64,000 bases of DNA from the NCBI RefSeq assembly GCF_007570825.1, contig NZ_SUNB01000002.1, positions 620,001 through 684,000 on the forward strand. The letters are read 5' to 3'. This DNA comes from Pleionea sediminis. GTDB taxonomy: Bacteria; Pseudomonadota; Gammaproteobacteria; Enterobacterales; Kangiellaceae. The number at the start of each line of letters is the position of its first letter. Within the stretch, counting starts at the first letter, position 1. Made by a program: the position numbers and the translations under genes. Of the stretch, positions 1 to 9,079 are shown in pieces. Under the pieces are notes generated by a model. The model saw only the letters and a program-made list of their open reading frames with translations, did no database searches and was not told the origin of the DNA.

Positions 1-377
1 CTGTCGACGGAGAATACACACAGGATGAATTGGATAGTTTTTACTTCCATAATCGCTCACTCATTCTAGCCATTGCCGAAGCACAAATGGATCAATTAAG
101 TGCTTGGAGTGCTACCGTCGAGAAAGATTCTCTTGAGCAAGTCAGCCCATCAAGTTGCCAAGATGCAGGAAACTATCGCTATGGCTTTTATGTTCAAGAC
201 CCATCGACACAAAATTACGAAGAGTTCATTCTCTACGAAACTACTGGAGAGGGTATTTACCTAAATAACTCTAATGGTGCGGAAGATCTCACCAAATACA
301 TGATGGAACTCGCGGTATTTGCCGAAATCGCATTCTCCCAAATTGGTCCTTGCGCCGGTTATTGGTATTTTGAATAG
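1..377 (+). CDS. C-terminal part of an unknown protein (5' truncated by window edge)
   Basis: The reading frame is open from the first complete codon at base 3 to a TAG stop at 375-377, so the gene starts outside the window. A TTG at 30 is an in-frame codon and not a credible start, because the frame continues upstream of it. The visible 124 or so residues have no motif I recognise; there are two Cys (near SSCQD and GPCAG), an acidic Glu/Asp-rich composition and the aromatic C-terminus YWYFE. A hairpin terminator follows at 437-480. Function unknown. Confidence 0.6.
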   Translation, partial: VDGEYTQDELDSFYFHNRSLILAIAEAQMDQLSAWSATVEKDSLEQVSPSSCQDAGNYRYGFYVQDPSTQNYEEFILYETTGEGIYLNNSNGAEDLTKYMMELAVFAEIAFSQIGPCAGYWYFE

Positions 378-436
378 CCTCACCACTACTGCACGCCTCA
401 CTTTTAAGAGCACTGAACAGACGCCCATTTAAAAAT

Positions 437-480
437 TGCTATCTCTAACTACCACGGGAGATAGCAGGCCCTTTTATCTG
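437..480 (+). terminator. Rho-independent terminator after the first gene
   Basis: A perfect 9-bp inverted repeat, TGCTATCTC at 437-445 and GAGATAGCA at 458-466, is followed by a short T-rich tract (CCCTTTTATCT). It lies between the unknown gene at the left edge and the yeeN-like gene. Confidence 0.55.
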
Positions 481-590
481 CCCCGAGAGCAATTATTAGC
501 ATCAATAGATCACACCGAATTCATACTCTTTTCTATTTATAGCGTTCGGAGTAAAATTGGCTCATAGAAATAATCACAACAGGAATCCTC

Positions 591-1307
591 ATGGGTCGCG
601 CTTACCAGAATAGAAAAGATTCGATGGCAAAAACCTCGAATGCCAACGCCAAGCTTTATAGTAAATTCAGCCGAGAAATATACGTCTGTGCGAAATCGGG
701 CGGCATCGACCCAGATGGCAATTTGGCCCTCAGAAGCCTTTTAGATCGAGCAAAACGTAGCCAAGTTCCCGCACACGTTATTGAAAAGGCCATTGATAAA
801 GCCAAAGGTGGTGGTGGTGAAGATTTCGCCATTGCGCGCTACGAGGGCTTTGGTCCGGGTAACGCCATGGTTATTGTCGATTGTTTAACCGATAATCCCA
901 ACCGTACATTTGGCGACGTTCGTCAGTGCTTCACCAAAACCAAGTGTAAAATTGGCACCCAAGGTAGTGTCAGTCATATGTTTGACCACTGCGCAATTTT
1001 TGTCTTTAAGGGCAGTGACGAAGAAGCTGTGTTGGATGCGTTAATGGAAGCCGATGTCGATGTTACCGACATTGAAAGTGAAGATGACGTCATTACCGTA
1101 TTTACCCCGCACACAGAATACTTTAAAGCAAAGCAAGCTTTGGTTGATGCTCTCGGCGAAATTGAGTTTGAAATCGACGAAATTCAATTTGTGCCTCAAA
1201 CATCAACTCCTATTGAAGGCGACGATGTGGAAATGTTCGATAAGTTTTTAGAAATGCTTGATGATTTAGAAGACGTGCAAAACGTTTATCACAACGCAGA
1301 GCTATAA
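591..1307 (+). CDS. yeeN: YebC/PmpR-family protein, YeeN-type paralogue
   Basis: 238 residues, the same length as E. coli YeeN, with the family landmarks [38 protein letters not shown] and a C-terminus ending [12 protein letters not shown]. YebC-family proteins are DNA-binding regulators, and some members have a translation role at polyproline stalls; which applies to the YeeN branch is not clear. The start at 591 has an AGGAA ribosome binding site (ACAGGAATCCTC). It stands alone between terminators, unlike the canonical yebC at 60159-60902 next to ruvC, so the genome carries two paralogues. The family call is secure; the function is not. Confidence 0.9.
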   Translation: MGRAYQNRKDSMAKTSNANAKLYSKFSREIYVCAKSGGIDPDGNLALRSLLDRAKRSQVPAHVIEKAIDKAKGGGGEDFAIARYEGFGPGNAMVIVDCLTDNPNRTFGDVRQCFTKTKCKIGTQGSVSHMFDHCAIFVFKGSDEEAVLDALMEADVDVTDIESEDDVITVFTPHTEYFKAKQALVDALGEIEFEIDEIQFVPQTSTPIEGDDVEMFDKFLEMLDDLEDVQNVYHNAEL

Positions 1308-1315
1308 ATAAAAAA

Positions 1316-1370
1316 TACCGAAGCGATCGAGCGCTTTCGCTTCGGTAATCTAAAAACACTTTTGTTTTTT
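1316..1370. terminator. Terminator hairpin between convergent genes
   Basis: TACCGAAGCG at 1316-1325 pairs perfectly with CGCTTCGGTA at 1338-1347 (10 bp). A-rich sequence precedes it and a T-rich stretch lies at 1359-1370, so it could stop transcription from both the yeeN-like gene (+) and the small exported protein gene (-). Confidence 0.6.
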
Positions 1371-1375
1371 AATTC

Positions 1376-1738
1376 TTATTCATGAAACATTGAGCCTGTG
1401 GCAGAATAAATGTATTCACATTTTCCAGCATCATCTTTTTGCATATACAAATAAGATTCGTTGCTGAGTCCTCGAATCTGCTCTAAATGGTAATCTTTAG
1501 TGGTAGTACAATAAAAACGATCTCCAGCTGTATTTCTTGCAGAACATATCCCATAAGGACTCGGCTCGCGCCCCACAAACGAACATGAAATATATTGAGT
1601 ATTGTCAGCACTATTTCGAGCACCAATAAAAGAACCGTAAGCGGTATTTCCACTAACATTCACTTGATAGTGATTAATAAATCCAGCAAAAAGACCGGTC
1701 GACATAATTGTTGCAACGAATATAACTAAGTTTTTCAT
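1376..1738 (-). CDS. Small exported protein of unknown function
   Basis: 120 residues with an N-terminal signal sequence (MKNLVIFVATIMSTGLFAG) and no further membrane segment. The mature part has four Cys (SCSF, GICSA, FYCTT, GKCEY), which suggests two disulfides in an exported fold. An AAAGGAG ribosome binding site sits about 8 bases before the ATG. It is the downstream neighbour of another unknown gene on the same strand. I do not recognise the family. Confidence 0.7.
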   Translation of the reverse strand: MKNLVIFVATIMSTGLFAGFINHYQVNVSGNTAYGSFIGARNSADNTQYISCSFVGREPSPYGICSARNTAGDRFYCTTTKDYHLEQIRGLSNESYLYMQKDDAGKCEYIYSATGSMFHE

Positions 1739-1788
1739 AGTATTGCTCCTTTACGTTTTGGTTAAAATTCCGTCTTGTTTGTTCCCAT

Positions 1789-2328
1789 TTAAAAAATAAC
1801 ACCGGGTGGCAATTCAATATCACCTCGATTCAGCGCCATAATAATACGTTGTAGTTCACGATCGTGCGCCTCGGGCGACATGTTTACCATTCTTTGTCTC
1901 AAGGTATGTACATCGTTCTGATTCATCACGCCAGCTGAAAAAAGCTCATCAATGTAAGATTCTGCTTTTTGATCGTTTAACTCATACTTAGCCTTTAGCT
2001 GCTCATTAACAGACTCTTCATGATTAGATTGAGTCACGGTTTCTAAGTACTGAGATTTCGAAAGTGCTTTCTCTATCTTTCCGAGTTTAAATTTCAAGTC
2101 GCTCGTTTCTACTAAAAGTTGACTTATCGAACGGTTAAGCTGTTCAACCTTTTGATTATTGGAAACTGTATTAAAACCTTTGACAGCATCAGAAGATTCG
2201 ATTGCTTCACTCACTTTATTTTCAGGAAGAAAATTTTTGTTGCGCTCTTTATTTTGAATTAAAGAAACTGCGAGCAATAGAGTATTAAGAATTAGAAAAA
2301 CTAAAATAAAATAATCGATCCGTCGCAT
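1789..2328 (-). CDS. Unknown protein with one N-terminal membrane helix and a coiled coil
   Basis: The chosen ATG at 2328 (MRRIDYFILVFLILNTLL) follows AAGGACG at good spacing; the longer frame from 2361 has no ribosome binding site. The protein is about 179 residues: a hydrophobic helix at about residues 4-24, then a hydrophilic region rich in Glu, Lys, Ser and Gln with heptad-like stretches (about 55-95), and a C-terminal segment with NDVHTLRQRMVNMSPEAHDREL that looks helical. Type II membrane topology is inferred. No family recognised. It is followed 50 bases later by the small exported protein gene, so the two may be co-transcribed. Confidence 0.65.
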   Translation of the reverse strand: MRRIDYFILVFLILNTLLLAVSLIQNKERNKNFLPENKVSEAIESSDAVKGFNTVSNNQKVEQLNRSISQLLVETSDLKFKLGKIEKALSKSQYLETVTQSNHEESVNEQLKAKYELNDQKAESYIDELFSAGVMNQNDVHTLRQRMVNMSPEAHDRELQRIIMALNRGDIELPPGVIF

Positions 2329-2702
2329 TTGAATTCGTCCTTGTTCAAAGAGTATGGACAAATTTTAATTAAGATAACGTGAGATAAACTAGGTCGAATT
2401 TCGTTTAACACATTAAGAAATGACTGGCGAGTTAAACAATTTGTAAGACATCAACTAAAAAATATCGACAATGCAGGCTATGAAAAATACCAAAACCAAA
2501 TACATCTCATACAAGTAACTTTTTTACTATCAATATATTTCTACAGCAATAGGACGTTCTGCTTAATTTTTACTCAAGATAAATATCACTAAGAGTAATA
2601 TTTACAGTTTTAACAGGACTCATTGAATGCCCTTACAAGCTAACGTAAAATTTATTTCCGATAGCTTTTGCTGTTGGCTGAAAATTAATCAAGGAATATA
2701 TT
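2329..2702. other. Divergent intergenic region, no gene seen
   Basis: 374 bases of AT-rich sequence separate two divergent genes of unknown function and should carry the promoters of both. I see no convincing -10/-35 pair, no RNA gene and no reading frame with a ribosome binding site. The only clear signal is AAGGAA at about 2692, the ribosome binding site of the gene at 2703. Confidence 0.5.
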
Positions 2703-3542
2703 ATGAAATCGTTATCGACATTTTTTACAATATTATTATTGACTATCACTGCAAACGTAGTTACCGCCGAAACCTACACCTTTGAAGTTCCAATGCCGAG
2801 TTCATCGCCAACACCCGTGTACCCTGGGCTGGATTTATCGGATCTCAACAAAATTAGTTTAATTGTTGAGAAATCAATCGAGAATCCTGAGCCAACGATA
2901 AAGCGCATTACATTTGACTTTCCTAAAGCGAGCAATATCACTTTATACAACCTTTCTTCCCAATCAAACCAATATGGTCACTCAGATAGTGGTGTCTATA
3001 AAGGCATACTTAAAAATGCTTGGGTTTTTCGTGAAGTTGCTGTCGAGGTTAGAATGCCTACCCCTCTTCAATCTGGCTCTCCAGTTGAAGTAAAGCTCAA
3101 TGTTGTCGAAAGAAATAATTACTTGAATCATCCAGAGGATTATTTAGGTCCTGAGTTGTTAAATGCAAACGGTCCACTAGTCGACAAAAGTGCTAATAAG
3201 CTAGCCGATCGTGCATCGATTGTTCTCGATGAAAAACGCCTTAACCTTAACTTATTACAGCGCGCTAGTACCGATGACTTTGGTAAATCAGGTTTTGTTA
3301 TTAAAACCAACTGGCTTGGCAAAGGGGAGAGAACAATTTATGTAGATACACCATTCGGTCACGATGCCTTCCATCACTTCAATGCTGTGGAACTTATTTT
3401 AGAAGAAATTCCATTACACGATGGCATGGTTGAATACGACTTACAAATTCGTTACGAAGATAAATTTAGTAATAGCAGCCAAACAACAAATATACAACCT
3501 CTCCGAATTCTGCTAGAAGAAGCTTACCGCACTCCTTACTAG
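2703..3542 (+). CDS. Exported protein of unknown function
   Basis: 279 residues with a typical signal peptide (about residues 1-22, ending NVVTAETY) and no later membrane helix, so periplasmic or secreted. AAGGAA precedes the ATG. The mature part is mixed polar sequence with only scattered hydrophobic strands and no Cys, which suggests a beta-rich fold, but no catalytic motif or named domain is recognisable. It is monocistronic: divergent from its left neighbour and closed by a terminator at 3571-3600. Confidence 0.7.
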   Translation: MKSLSTFFTILLLTITANVVTAETYTFEVPMPSSSPTPVYPGLDLSDLNKISLIVEKSIENPEPTIKRITFDFPKASNITLYNLSSQSNQYGHSDSGVYKGILKNAWVFREVAVEVRMPTPLQSGSPVEVKLNVVERNNYLNHPEDYLGPELLNANGPLVDKSANKLADRASIVLDEKRLNLNLLQRASTDDFGKSGFVIKTNWLGKGERTIYVDTPFGHDAFHHFNAVELILEEIPLHDGMVEYDLQIRYEDKFSNSSQTTNIQPLRILLEEAYRTPY

Positions 3543-3570
3543 AGTTATCAAAGAACGTTAGCATGCTCTC

Positions 3571-3600
3571 AAAGCCCAACTGATTAGCTGGGCTTTCCTT
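3571..3600 (+). terminator. Terminator after the exported protein gene
   Basis: AAAGCCCA at 3571-3578 pairs with TGGGCTTT at 3589-3596, followed by CCTTCC. An 8-bp stem with a pyrimidine-rich tail, 30 bases after the stop. Confidence 0.65.
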
Positions 3601-3670
3601 CCCCCAAACCAACACTCATTCTCTTTACTGTTAAGCCATACAAATACTCAATCCATCATAATTTTTAAGC

Positions 3671-3701
3671 AAAAAAAAGCCTGATGCTAAAAGCATCAGG
3701 C
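3671..3701 (-). terminator. Strong terminator for the small minus-strand gene
   Basis: GCCTGATGCT at 3679-3688 pairs perfectly with AGCATCAGGC at 3692-3701 around a 3-base loop. On the minus strand the stem is followed directly by eight U (the A run at 3671-3678), a textbook intrinsic terminator for the gene ending at 3778. Confidence 0.85.
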
Positions 3702-3777
3702 AGTACGTAAAAACCAAATAGAGAAACTTTTTTTAAAAGCCAGTGATTGTTAGTAAGTTATCGTCGCGTCACAAAGA

Positions 3778-3984
3778 CTAAGCTACTTTTTTAACTTCAG
3801 ACAACAAGCTTAATGTCTGTGCGTAATTTTGTGCATTTTTAAACGATGTATAAGGGCCTATTACATTATTCTCAGCCAACTTAATAAACCAGCAAGTATC
3901 TTGGTTAAAAATTGAGTAACTTACTGAACTTCCATTATCTCGTATATTCATCCTATTATCTCCGTCGAAAATTGGGTGACGCAA
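3778..3984 (-). CDS. Small protein, resembles DUF6316-type
   Basis: 68 residues from the ATG at 3984 (AAGGACG ribosome binding site); an internal ATG at 3951 also has a usable GGAG, which would give 57 residues. The centre reads CWFIKLAENNVIGPYTSFKNA, similar to the W-[YF]-F...GP[YF]-S...A pattern I associate with the small DUF6316 proteins of gammaproteobacteria. That match is from memory and tentative. Its own strong terminator supports a real transcribed gene. Function unknown. Confidence 0.55.
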   Translation of the reverse strand: MRHPIFDGDNRMNIRDNGSSVSYSIFNQDTCWFIKLAENNVIGPYTSFKNAQNYAQTLSLLSEVKKVA

Positions 3985-4378
3985 GCGTCCTTATTAACCA
4001 CCGAAATCTGCTCAAAGAGCTCTGTATTAAACAGGCAAAATTATACTGTGATTCCGTTCGCACACTCACCTGTAATATTCACATTTTCCTTGTGAGATAT
4101 TAACCCTATTGGCTAAAACTGTGAACTGAGTAGCAAGTTAGGTTGTGACGAATTTATTCTTATATTTCAATACATTAGAAGTCTTTCAGGATATTTCAGT
4201 CTCGAGTTAAAGAATATTCGATATATTGATGATCAGATAATCGAATGTCGGTCAAAATGAACAAAGCTCAAACAACACAGATAGCTTGGCATTTGCTTCT
4301 TTATTCTTTCTTTTAGACTTGAATGGTACATTTTTGGTTTACTCTCAATGTTAATTAATGCTTTCTCTTATCGAGAGG
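3985..4378. other. Intergenic region, no gene seen
   Basis: 394 AT-rich bases lie between the end of the dnaE2 gene and the small protein gene. A 63-codon open frame at 3912-4103 on the plus strand overlaps the opposite-strand gene and lacks a ribosome binding site, so I do not call it. No RNA gene, repeat or strong terminator was seen; the promoter of the small gene should lie near 3985-4060. Confidence 0.5.
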
Positions 4379-7300
4379 TTAGTGAAAATCTCGAGACACA
4401 CGACGAAAATGTGGTAATTGCCCACTGATATCTTCGACGTATCCAGCTACCACATGAACCACTTTCCTTTCTCTTTCTATCGTTCCTTTAATCAGTAATA
4501 AACGACTGCCCATAATTGCTTTTCGAAACTTCTCAACTTTGTCCTTCCAAACGATGACATTGATATTCCCGGTTTCATCTTCCAAGGTAAGAAACAGAAC
4601 CCCAGCAGCGGTTCCTGGTCGCTGTCGGCAAGTGACGACACCGGCTATTTTTACGAACTGTCCTTGATGCAAAGTTCGTAAATCGAGCGCTCGCTTACAA
4701 TCAGCAACAGGCGCTTTCTCACGTAAAATAGCCAGCGGATGGCGATTGAGTGTTAAACCGGTTGTTTGATAATCCATTAACAGATTGTCCACTTCTTGAG
4801 GAGGAAGAAGTTCAATGTCTTCATCCAAAGAGTTCGATGTTTGACGATCAACTTCGTCGAGTAAGGGTTTCTTCTCCTCCAATGCAAGCACTTGCCACTG
4901 TCCTTGATAACGATGCTTTGCTATACGTTTTAATGCATCGGCTTTAACCAAAGCTTCACGTTCAATTTTATTGAGCTGCGCTCGATTGACTAAGTCTTGC
5001 AAGTTTATAAAAGCGTTCTTTTTTCTTTCATTAACCAAACGCTCTGCCGCTTTTGCATTAAAACCTTTCACTAAATGCAGACCCAGGCGAATGGCCAAGC
5101 GGTTATGTGGATATTCAATTCTCTCCGACGAGTGAGTTAATTTTCCTTGATCGATAATTTCTAAGGTCGATGCCCACTCACTGTGATCAACATCAATGGG
5201 ATATACCAAAATATTATGTCGCCGTGCATCTTGAATAAGCTGAGAAGGTGAATAAAACCCCATAGGATGACTGTTCAATAACGCGCAATAAAACGCTGCT
5301 GAATGATGACGTTTTAACCATGCCGAAAAATACGCAAGAATGGCAAAACTGGCTGAATGAGACTCTGGAAAACCATAACTACCAAACCCTTTCATTTGCT
5401 CAAAAACTCGATTGGCATAATCTTTACTGTAACCATTAATTAACATGCCATTAATTAAATTATCTTTAAATTTATATAAATCACCATTTCGTCCCCAGCT
5501 AGCCATTGCTCGACGCAGTTGATCGGCTTCACCTCCGGAAAATCCAGCAGCTACCATTGCCAACTGAATCACCTGCTCTTGAAAAATTGGCACTCCCAGC
5601 GTTCGATCGAGTACAGACTTAATGGCTTCATTGGGATACTCCGTAGATTCAAGTCCGTCACGCCGACGCAAATAAGGATGCACCATATCCCCCTGAATAG
5701 GCCCAGGCCGAACAATGGCTATTTCAATCACTAAATCATAAAATGTTTTTGGTTTTAAACGCGGTAGCATACTCATTTGTGCCCGAGACTCTACCTGAAA
5801 AACACCAACGGAGTCGCCGTTACATAACATACGATAAGTCGCAGCATCTTCTTTAGGAATGTCGGATAACGTTTTAATAGACGAATAACATTGCGTTAAC
5901 TCTAATGCTTTACGGATCATCGTCAGCATGCCTAAGCCTAAAACATCAATTTTTAATAATTGCAGTGCTTCAATGTCATACTTATCCCATTGAATAACGG
6001 TACGATCAGGCATTGATGCATTTTCAACAGGAACCAAAGAGGCAATCGGTTGATTAGTAATAACAAAGCCACCCACATGTTGCGAAAGATGTCGTGGAAA
6101 CCCGAGTATATCCATTACTAATTTGTGATAGTGTTTCGCCAACAATGCCGTATTGGATAACCGACGAGATTGAAAGTACTCTTTCAGTTTATCGGGCTTA
6201 TCCCACCAGGCTAATGATTTGGATAAGTAATCAATAATGGATTCATCAATATCTAATGCTTTTCCAACATCACGAATCGCACTTTTCATTCTATAAGTAA
6301 TAACCGTCGCGGCAATAGCGGCTCGTTCTCGAGAATATTTTTTATAAATGTATTGAATGACTTCTTCACGGCGTTGATGCTCAAAGTCGACATCGATATC
6401 GGGAGGCTCATCGCGCTCTTTTGATATAAAGCGCTCAAACAATAAATCACTTTGTTCGGGATCCACTTCGGTTATAAATAAGCAGTAACACACAACAGAG
6501 TTAGCTGCCGACCCTCGCCCCTGACATAAAATACCTTCACGTCGAGCAAATGCAACAATATCGTAAACCGTCAAAAAATAATGCTCATAACTTAATTCTC
6601 GTATGAGTTTTAATTCCTTTTTCAGTGTGCTTAATGTTTTTTCAGATGGTCCTTCAGGCCAGCGCTTTTTTGCGCCGGTCAAACACAACTCTCTTAAGTA
6701 ATTAATGGGCAATAATCCCTCAGGAATCACTTCATTCGGATAGTGATACTTCAATTCTCCCATTTCAAAGTGACAGCGACGAGCAATATACTCGGTCTCT
6801 TTTAATAGTTCATAGGGATATAAATCGTTAAGTTGTTCGATACATCTAAGAGTCTGTTCGCCATTAGAAATTAATTGCGTACCCAAATGTTGAACCGGTT
6901 GATTATGTTTAATGGCCGTTAAGCAATGTTGTAACGACAAACGTTCTGATGAGTGCATTAACACTCTATTTTGCGCCACTATCGGCACTTTATACTGTTG
7001 ACTGAGTTCAATACACTGCTGATAACGAATAAAGTCATCATGCTTTAATAAGCGCTCATAACCAATCCATAGGCGACCATTAAAAATTTTCATTAGATGA
7101 AATAACTGACTTTTTTGTTGGTGTTCTGTTTTAGGGGGCAACCAAATAGCAAGCGCATTCTCTATATAACCATCAAGGTCGCTCATTCTCATTTGGTACT
7201 TTCCTTTTTCTGTCCGACGCCGCGTTCGAGTAATCAATTGAGAAACTTCAGAATAAGCAGCTTTATTGGGACATAATAAAATAACTTCCATATCTTTTTC

Positions 7301-7519
7301 AGTTTCAAGATTGACTCGGAAAAAGCTACCAATAATCAAATGAATCTTCACTTTCTTTGCGGTAACATGAGCTCGAACACAGCCAGCAAAAGAGCACTCA
7401 TCGGTAATAGCAAGTCCCGAATAACCTTGCTCCTTCGCTTTATAAACAAGCTCCTCGGGATGAGATGCCCCGACTAAAAAAGAAAAGTTACTTTGACAAA
7501 ATAATTCGTAGTACTTCAT
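4379..7519 (-). CDS. dnaE2: Error-prone DNA polymerase DnaE2 (ImuC)
   Basis: An alpha-subunit-like C-family polymerase of about 1046 residues that carries out translesion synthesis in SOS mutagenesis with ImuA and ImuB. The N-terminal PHP domain begins YYELFCQSNFSFL and GASHPEELV, the classical DnaE2 opening, which is why I place the start at ATG 7519 and not at the upstream TTG (7531). The polymerase core shows CQGRGSAANS and the metal-binding aspartates PDIDVDF near residue 370. The C-terminal OB fold (about 950-1030) has the GVVTCRQRPGTAAGV motif. It is the last gene of imuA-imuB-dnaE2 and shorter than replicative DnaE (about 1160). Confidence 0.95.
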   Translation of the reverse strand: MKYYELFCQSNFSFLVGASHPEELVYKAKEQGYSGLAITDECSFAGCVRAHVTAKKVKIHLIIGSFFRVNLETEKDMEVILLCPNKAAYSEVSQLITRTRRRTEKGKYQMRMSDLDGYIENALAIWLPPKTEHQQKSQLFHLMKIFNGRLWIGYERLLKHDDFIRYQQCIELSQQYKVPIVAQNRVLMHSSERLSLQHCLTAIKHNQPVQHLGTQLISNGEQTLRCIEQLNDLYPYELLKETEYIARRCHFEMGELKYHYPNEVIPEGLLPINYLRELCLTGAKKRWPEGPSEKTLSTLKKELKLIRELSYEHYFLTVYDIVAFARREGILCQGRGSAANSVVCYCLFITEVDPEQSDLLFERFISKERDEPPDIDVDFEHQRREEVIQYIYKKYSRERAAIAATVITYRMKSAIRDVGKALDIDESIIDYLSKSLAWWDKPDKLKEYFQSRRLSNTALLAKHYHKLVMDILGFPRHLSQHVGGFVITNQPIASLVPVENASMPDRTVIQWDKYDIEALQLLKIDVLGLGMLTMIRKALELTQCYSSIKTLSDIPKEDAATYRMLCNGDSVGVFQVESRAQMSMLPRLKPKTFYDLVIEIAIVRPGPIQGDMVHPYLRRRDGLESTEYPNEAIKSVLDRTLGVPIFQEQVIQLAMVAAGFSGGEADQLRRAMASWGRNGDLYKFKDNLINGMLINGYSKDYANRVFEQMKGFGSYGFPESHSASFAILAYFSAWLKRHHSAAFYCALLNSHPMGFYSPSQLIQDARRHNILVYPIDVDHSEWASTLEIIDQGKLTHSSERIEYPHNRLAIRLGLHLVKGFNAKAAERLVNERKKNAFINLQDLVNRAQLNKIEREALVKADALKRIAKHRYQGQWQVLALEEKKPLLDEVDRQTSNSLDEDIELLPPQEVDNLLMDYQTTGLTLNRHPLAILREKAPVADCKRALDLRTLHQGQFVKIAGVVTCRQRPGTAAGVLFLTLEDETGNINVIVWKDKVEKFRKAIMGSRLLLIKGTIERERKVVHVVAGYVEDISGQLPHFRRVSRDFH

Positions 7520-7563
7520 AAAGCTCGCCAAACTCCATTTAAAGAAAAATCAAATACATAAAC

Positions 7564-9069
7564 TTAGGAAAAAATACCGTGCAAAAACCAATATTGCTTT
7601 AACCCATCAAAAAAAACCCAATAGTGATTTCCTCGCTCATGTTGGGCGATAAAATAATCTCGAACGACTGGCTTTTTCCACCAATAATGGACGATACGCT
7701 CTGGCTGAGAAACTAATGTTAAATGCCCTCGCCAATAGAGCTTATCTTCATCGCACCCAATGGGTTGAGGCACCGACAATAACCAATTCGGTCGTAGAGT
7801 ATAATCGAATGGCTTGAATTTATTTTTGACAGTTCTCTTTCTATTAACTTGATATGTTACAGAACTTGCTTCTTCCACTTTATTTTGAGCCAACTCTGGA
7901 ATAACTTCATCTCTCCCTTTTAACCAATAACAGTTTTCTTTTCCTAGGCGAGCAATGATCTTATGAGCGAAGTGTCGATCTGTTTTAAAGGCTTCTGTTT
8001 GAGCAAACAAAGAGGTTTCTACAACTTGCGAATCAATTAAATCGTCAACGGTTAAACGAATGCTTTCGATTGGCCCTGTTAGCTTTATAGACTCAAGAGA
8101 CAACCGGGTTAACTCCGTATACCGACTAAGATTCAGTTCATCTTGAGCCAGGTAAACATTAAAATAGGTTTCTTTTTGGTAGATATCTTTTAAGGTCCAC
8201 TTTAATGATTGACCACTTTTTTGATAAAGCCGAAGAAATCGGATAAGTTCATCAAGCAAACGCTTCATAGGAAATAACAATGCTTTTTGATGGTGAATCA
8301 CATCGATAAACTCGAGACACTGGTCAAAAAAAATCTTTGGCTTAAAGTTTGTTTGAACATCGGGCCTTTTTCCCATGAGCTGTTGAAGATAATGCACGAC
8401 GTCTCGCCCAAGTCTTTTCTCTAAAGAAGATTCTGGCAATAGAAAAAGCTCGCTCACTTTCTTAAGGCCTATCGTACTGATTTTTTCTAACGCTTTTGAT
8501 TCAATGGTTAACTGATGTATGGGCAGCTGATAAATCCGCTCTCGAAACAATTCTTGATTTAAACTGCCATCATAAGAATCCCACAGTTCATACGAATAAG
8601 GTAAAGGCGAGTAAGAAAAAACTTCTGCTGCTTTTGGCGTTGGTCCGATACCTAAACAATAACTGATATCCTGTTGCTGAAAGTTACCTTCAATATGCTG
8701 AAGTAAATTAGCAAGACCACCAAAGAGACTCAAGCTTCGTCCCACTTCCAGGACTAAACAGTCGGGATCCCACACTGATAAAACAGGTGAAAAAGAATAA
8801 GCCTGCATCGCGAATTGGTTCAGTCGTTGTTGCTCTTGTAATAGATTTCGCTCAATAACAAACAACTCATCCAGCAACGCATATCCCGTTGATACAGTCT
8901 GACCTTCTCGAATTCCTTTTTGGTAAGCAACTTGATTACAACAAATAATCCTTTGTTTTTCACTAACGGCAACGGCTTGATGATCAAAAGGAGAAGCTTC
9001 TGATTGTTCACTATTGTTCAACCAAAAAGATTCTAAAGGCAATAAAGCAAAACGAACACATAACCACAT
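7564..9069 (-). CDS. imuB: ImuB, Y-family-like mutagenesis protein
   Basis: 501 residues opening MWLCVRFALLPLESF, the typical ImuB start. It resembles a Y-family polymerase (palm, fingers, helix-hairpin-helix near residues 195-230 with STIGLKKVSELFLLPE) but ImuB proteins lack the catalytic acidic residues and act as an adaptor joining DnaE2, ImuA and the beta clamp. AAGGT lies 8 bases before the ATG. The start is 10 bases after imuA stops and the gene ends 44 bases before dnaE2 begins, so the three form one operon. No intact polymerase acidic motif was noticed, as expected. Confidence 0.92.
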   Translation of the reverse strand: MWLCVRFALLPLESFWLNNSEQSEASPFDHQAVAVSEKQRIICCNQVAYQKGIREGQTVSTGYALLDELFVIERNLLQEQQRLNQFAMQAYSFSPVLSVWDPDCLVLEVGRSLSLFGGLANLLQHIEGNFQQQDISYCLGIGPTPKAAEVFSYSPLPYSYELWDSYDGSLNQELFRERIYQLPIHQLTIESKALEKISTIGLKKVSELFLLPESSLEKRLGRDVVHYLQQLMGKRPDVQTNFKPKIFFDQCLEFIDVIHHQKALLFPMKRLLDELIRFLRLYQKSGQSLKWTLKDIYQKETYFNVYLAQDELNLSRYTELTRLSLESIKLTGPIESIRLTVDDLIDSQVVETSLFAQTEAFKTDRHFAHKIIARLGKENCYWLKGRDEVIPELAQNKVEEASSVTYQVNRKRTVKNKFKPFDYTLRPNWLLSVPQPIGCDEDKLYWRGHLTLVSQPERIVHYWWKKPVVRDYFIAQHERGNHYWVFFDGLKQYWFLHGIFS

Positions 9070-9079
9070 AAGCTTTACC

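Noticed and set aside
3912-4103. 63-codon plus-strand open frame overlapping the small minus-strand gene
   Set aside because: No ribosome binding site, overlaps a better supported gene and has no protein-like features.
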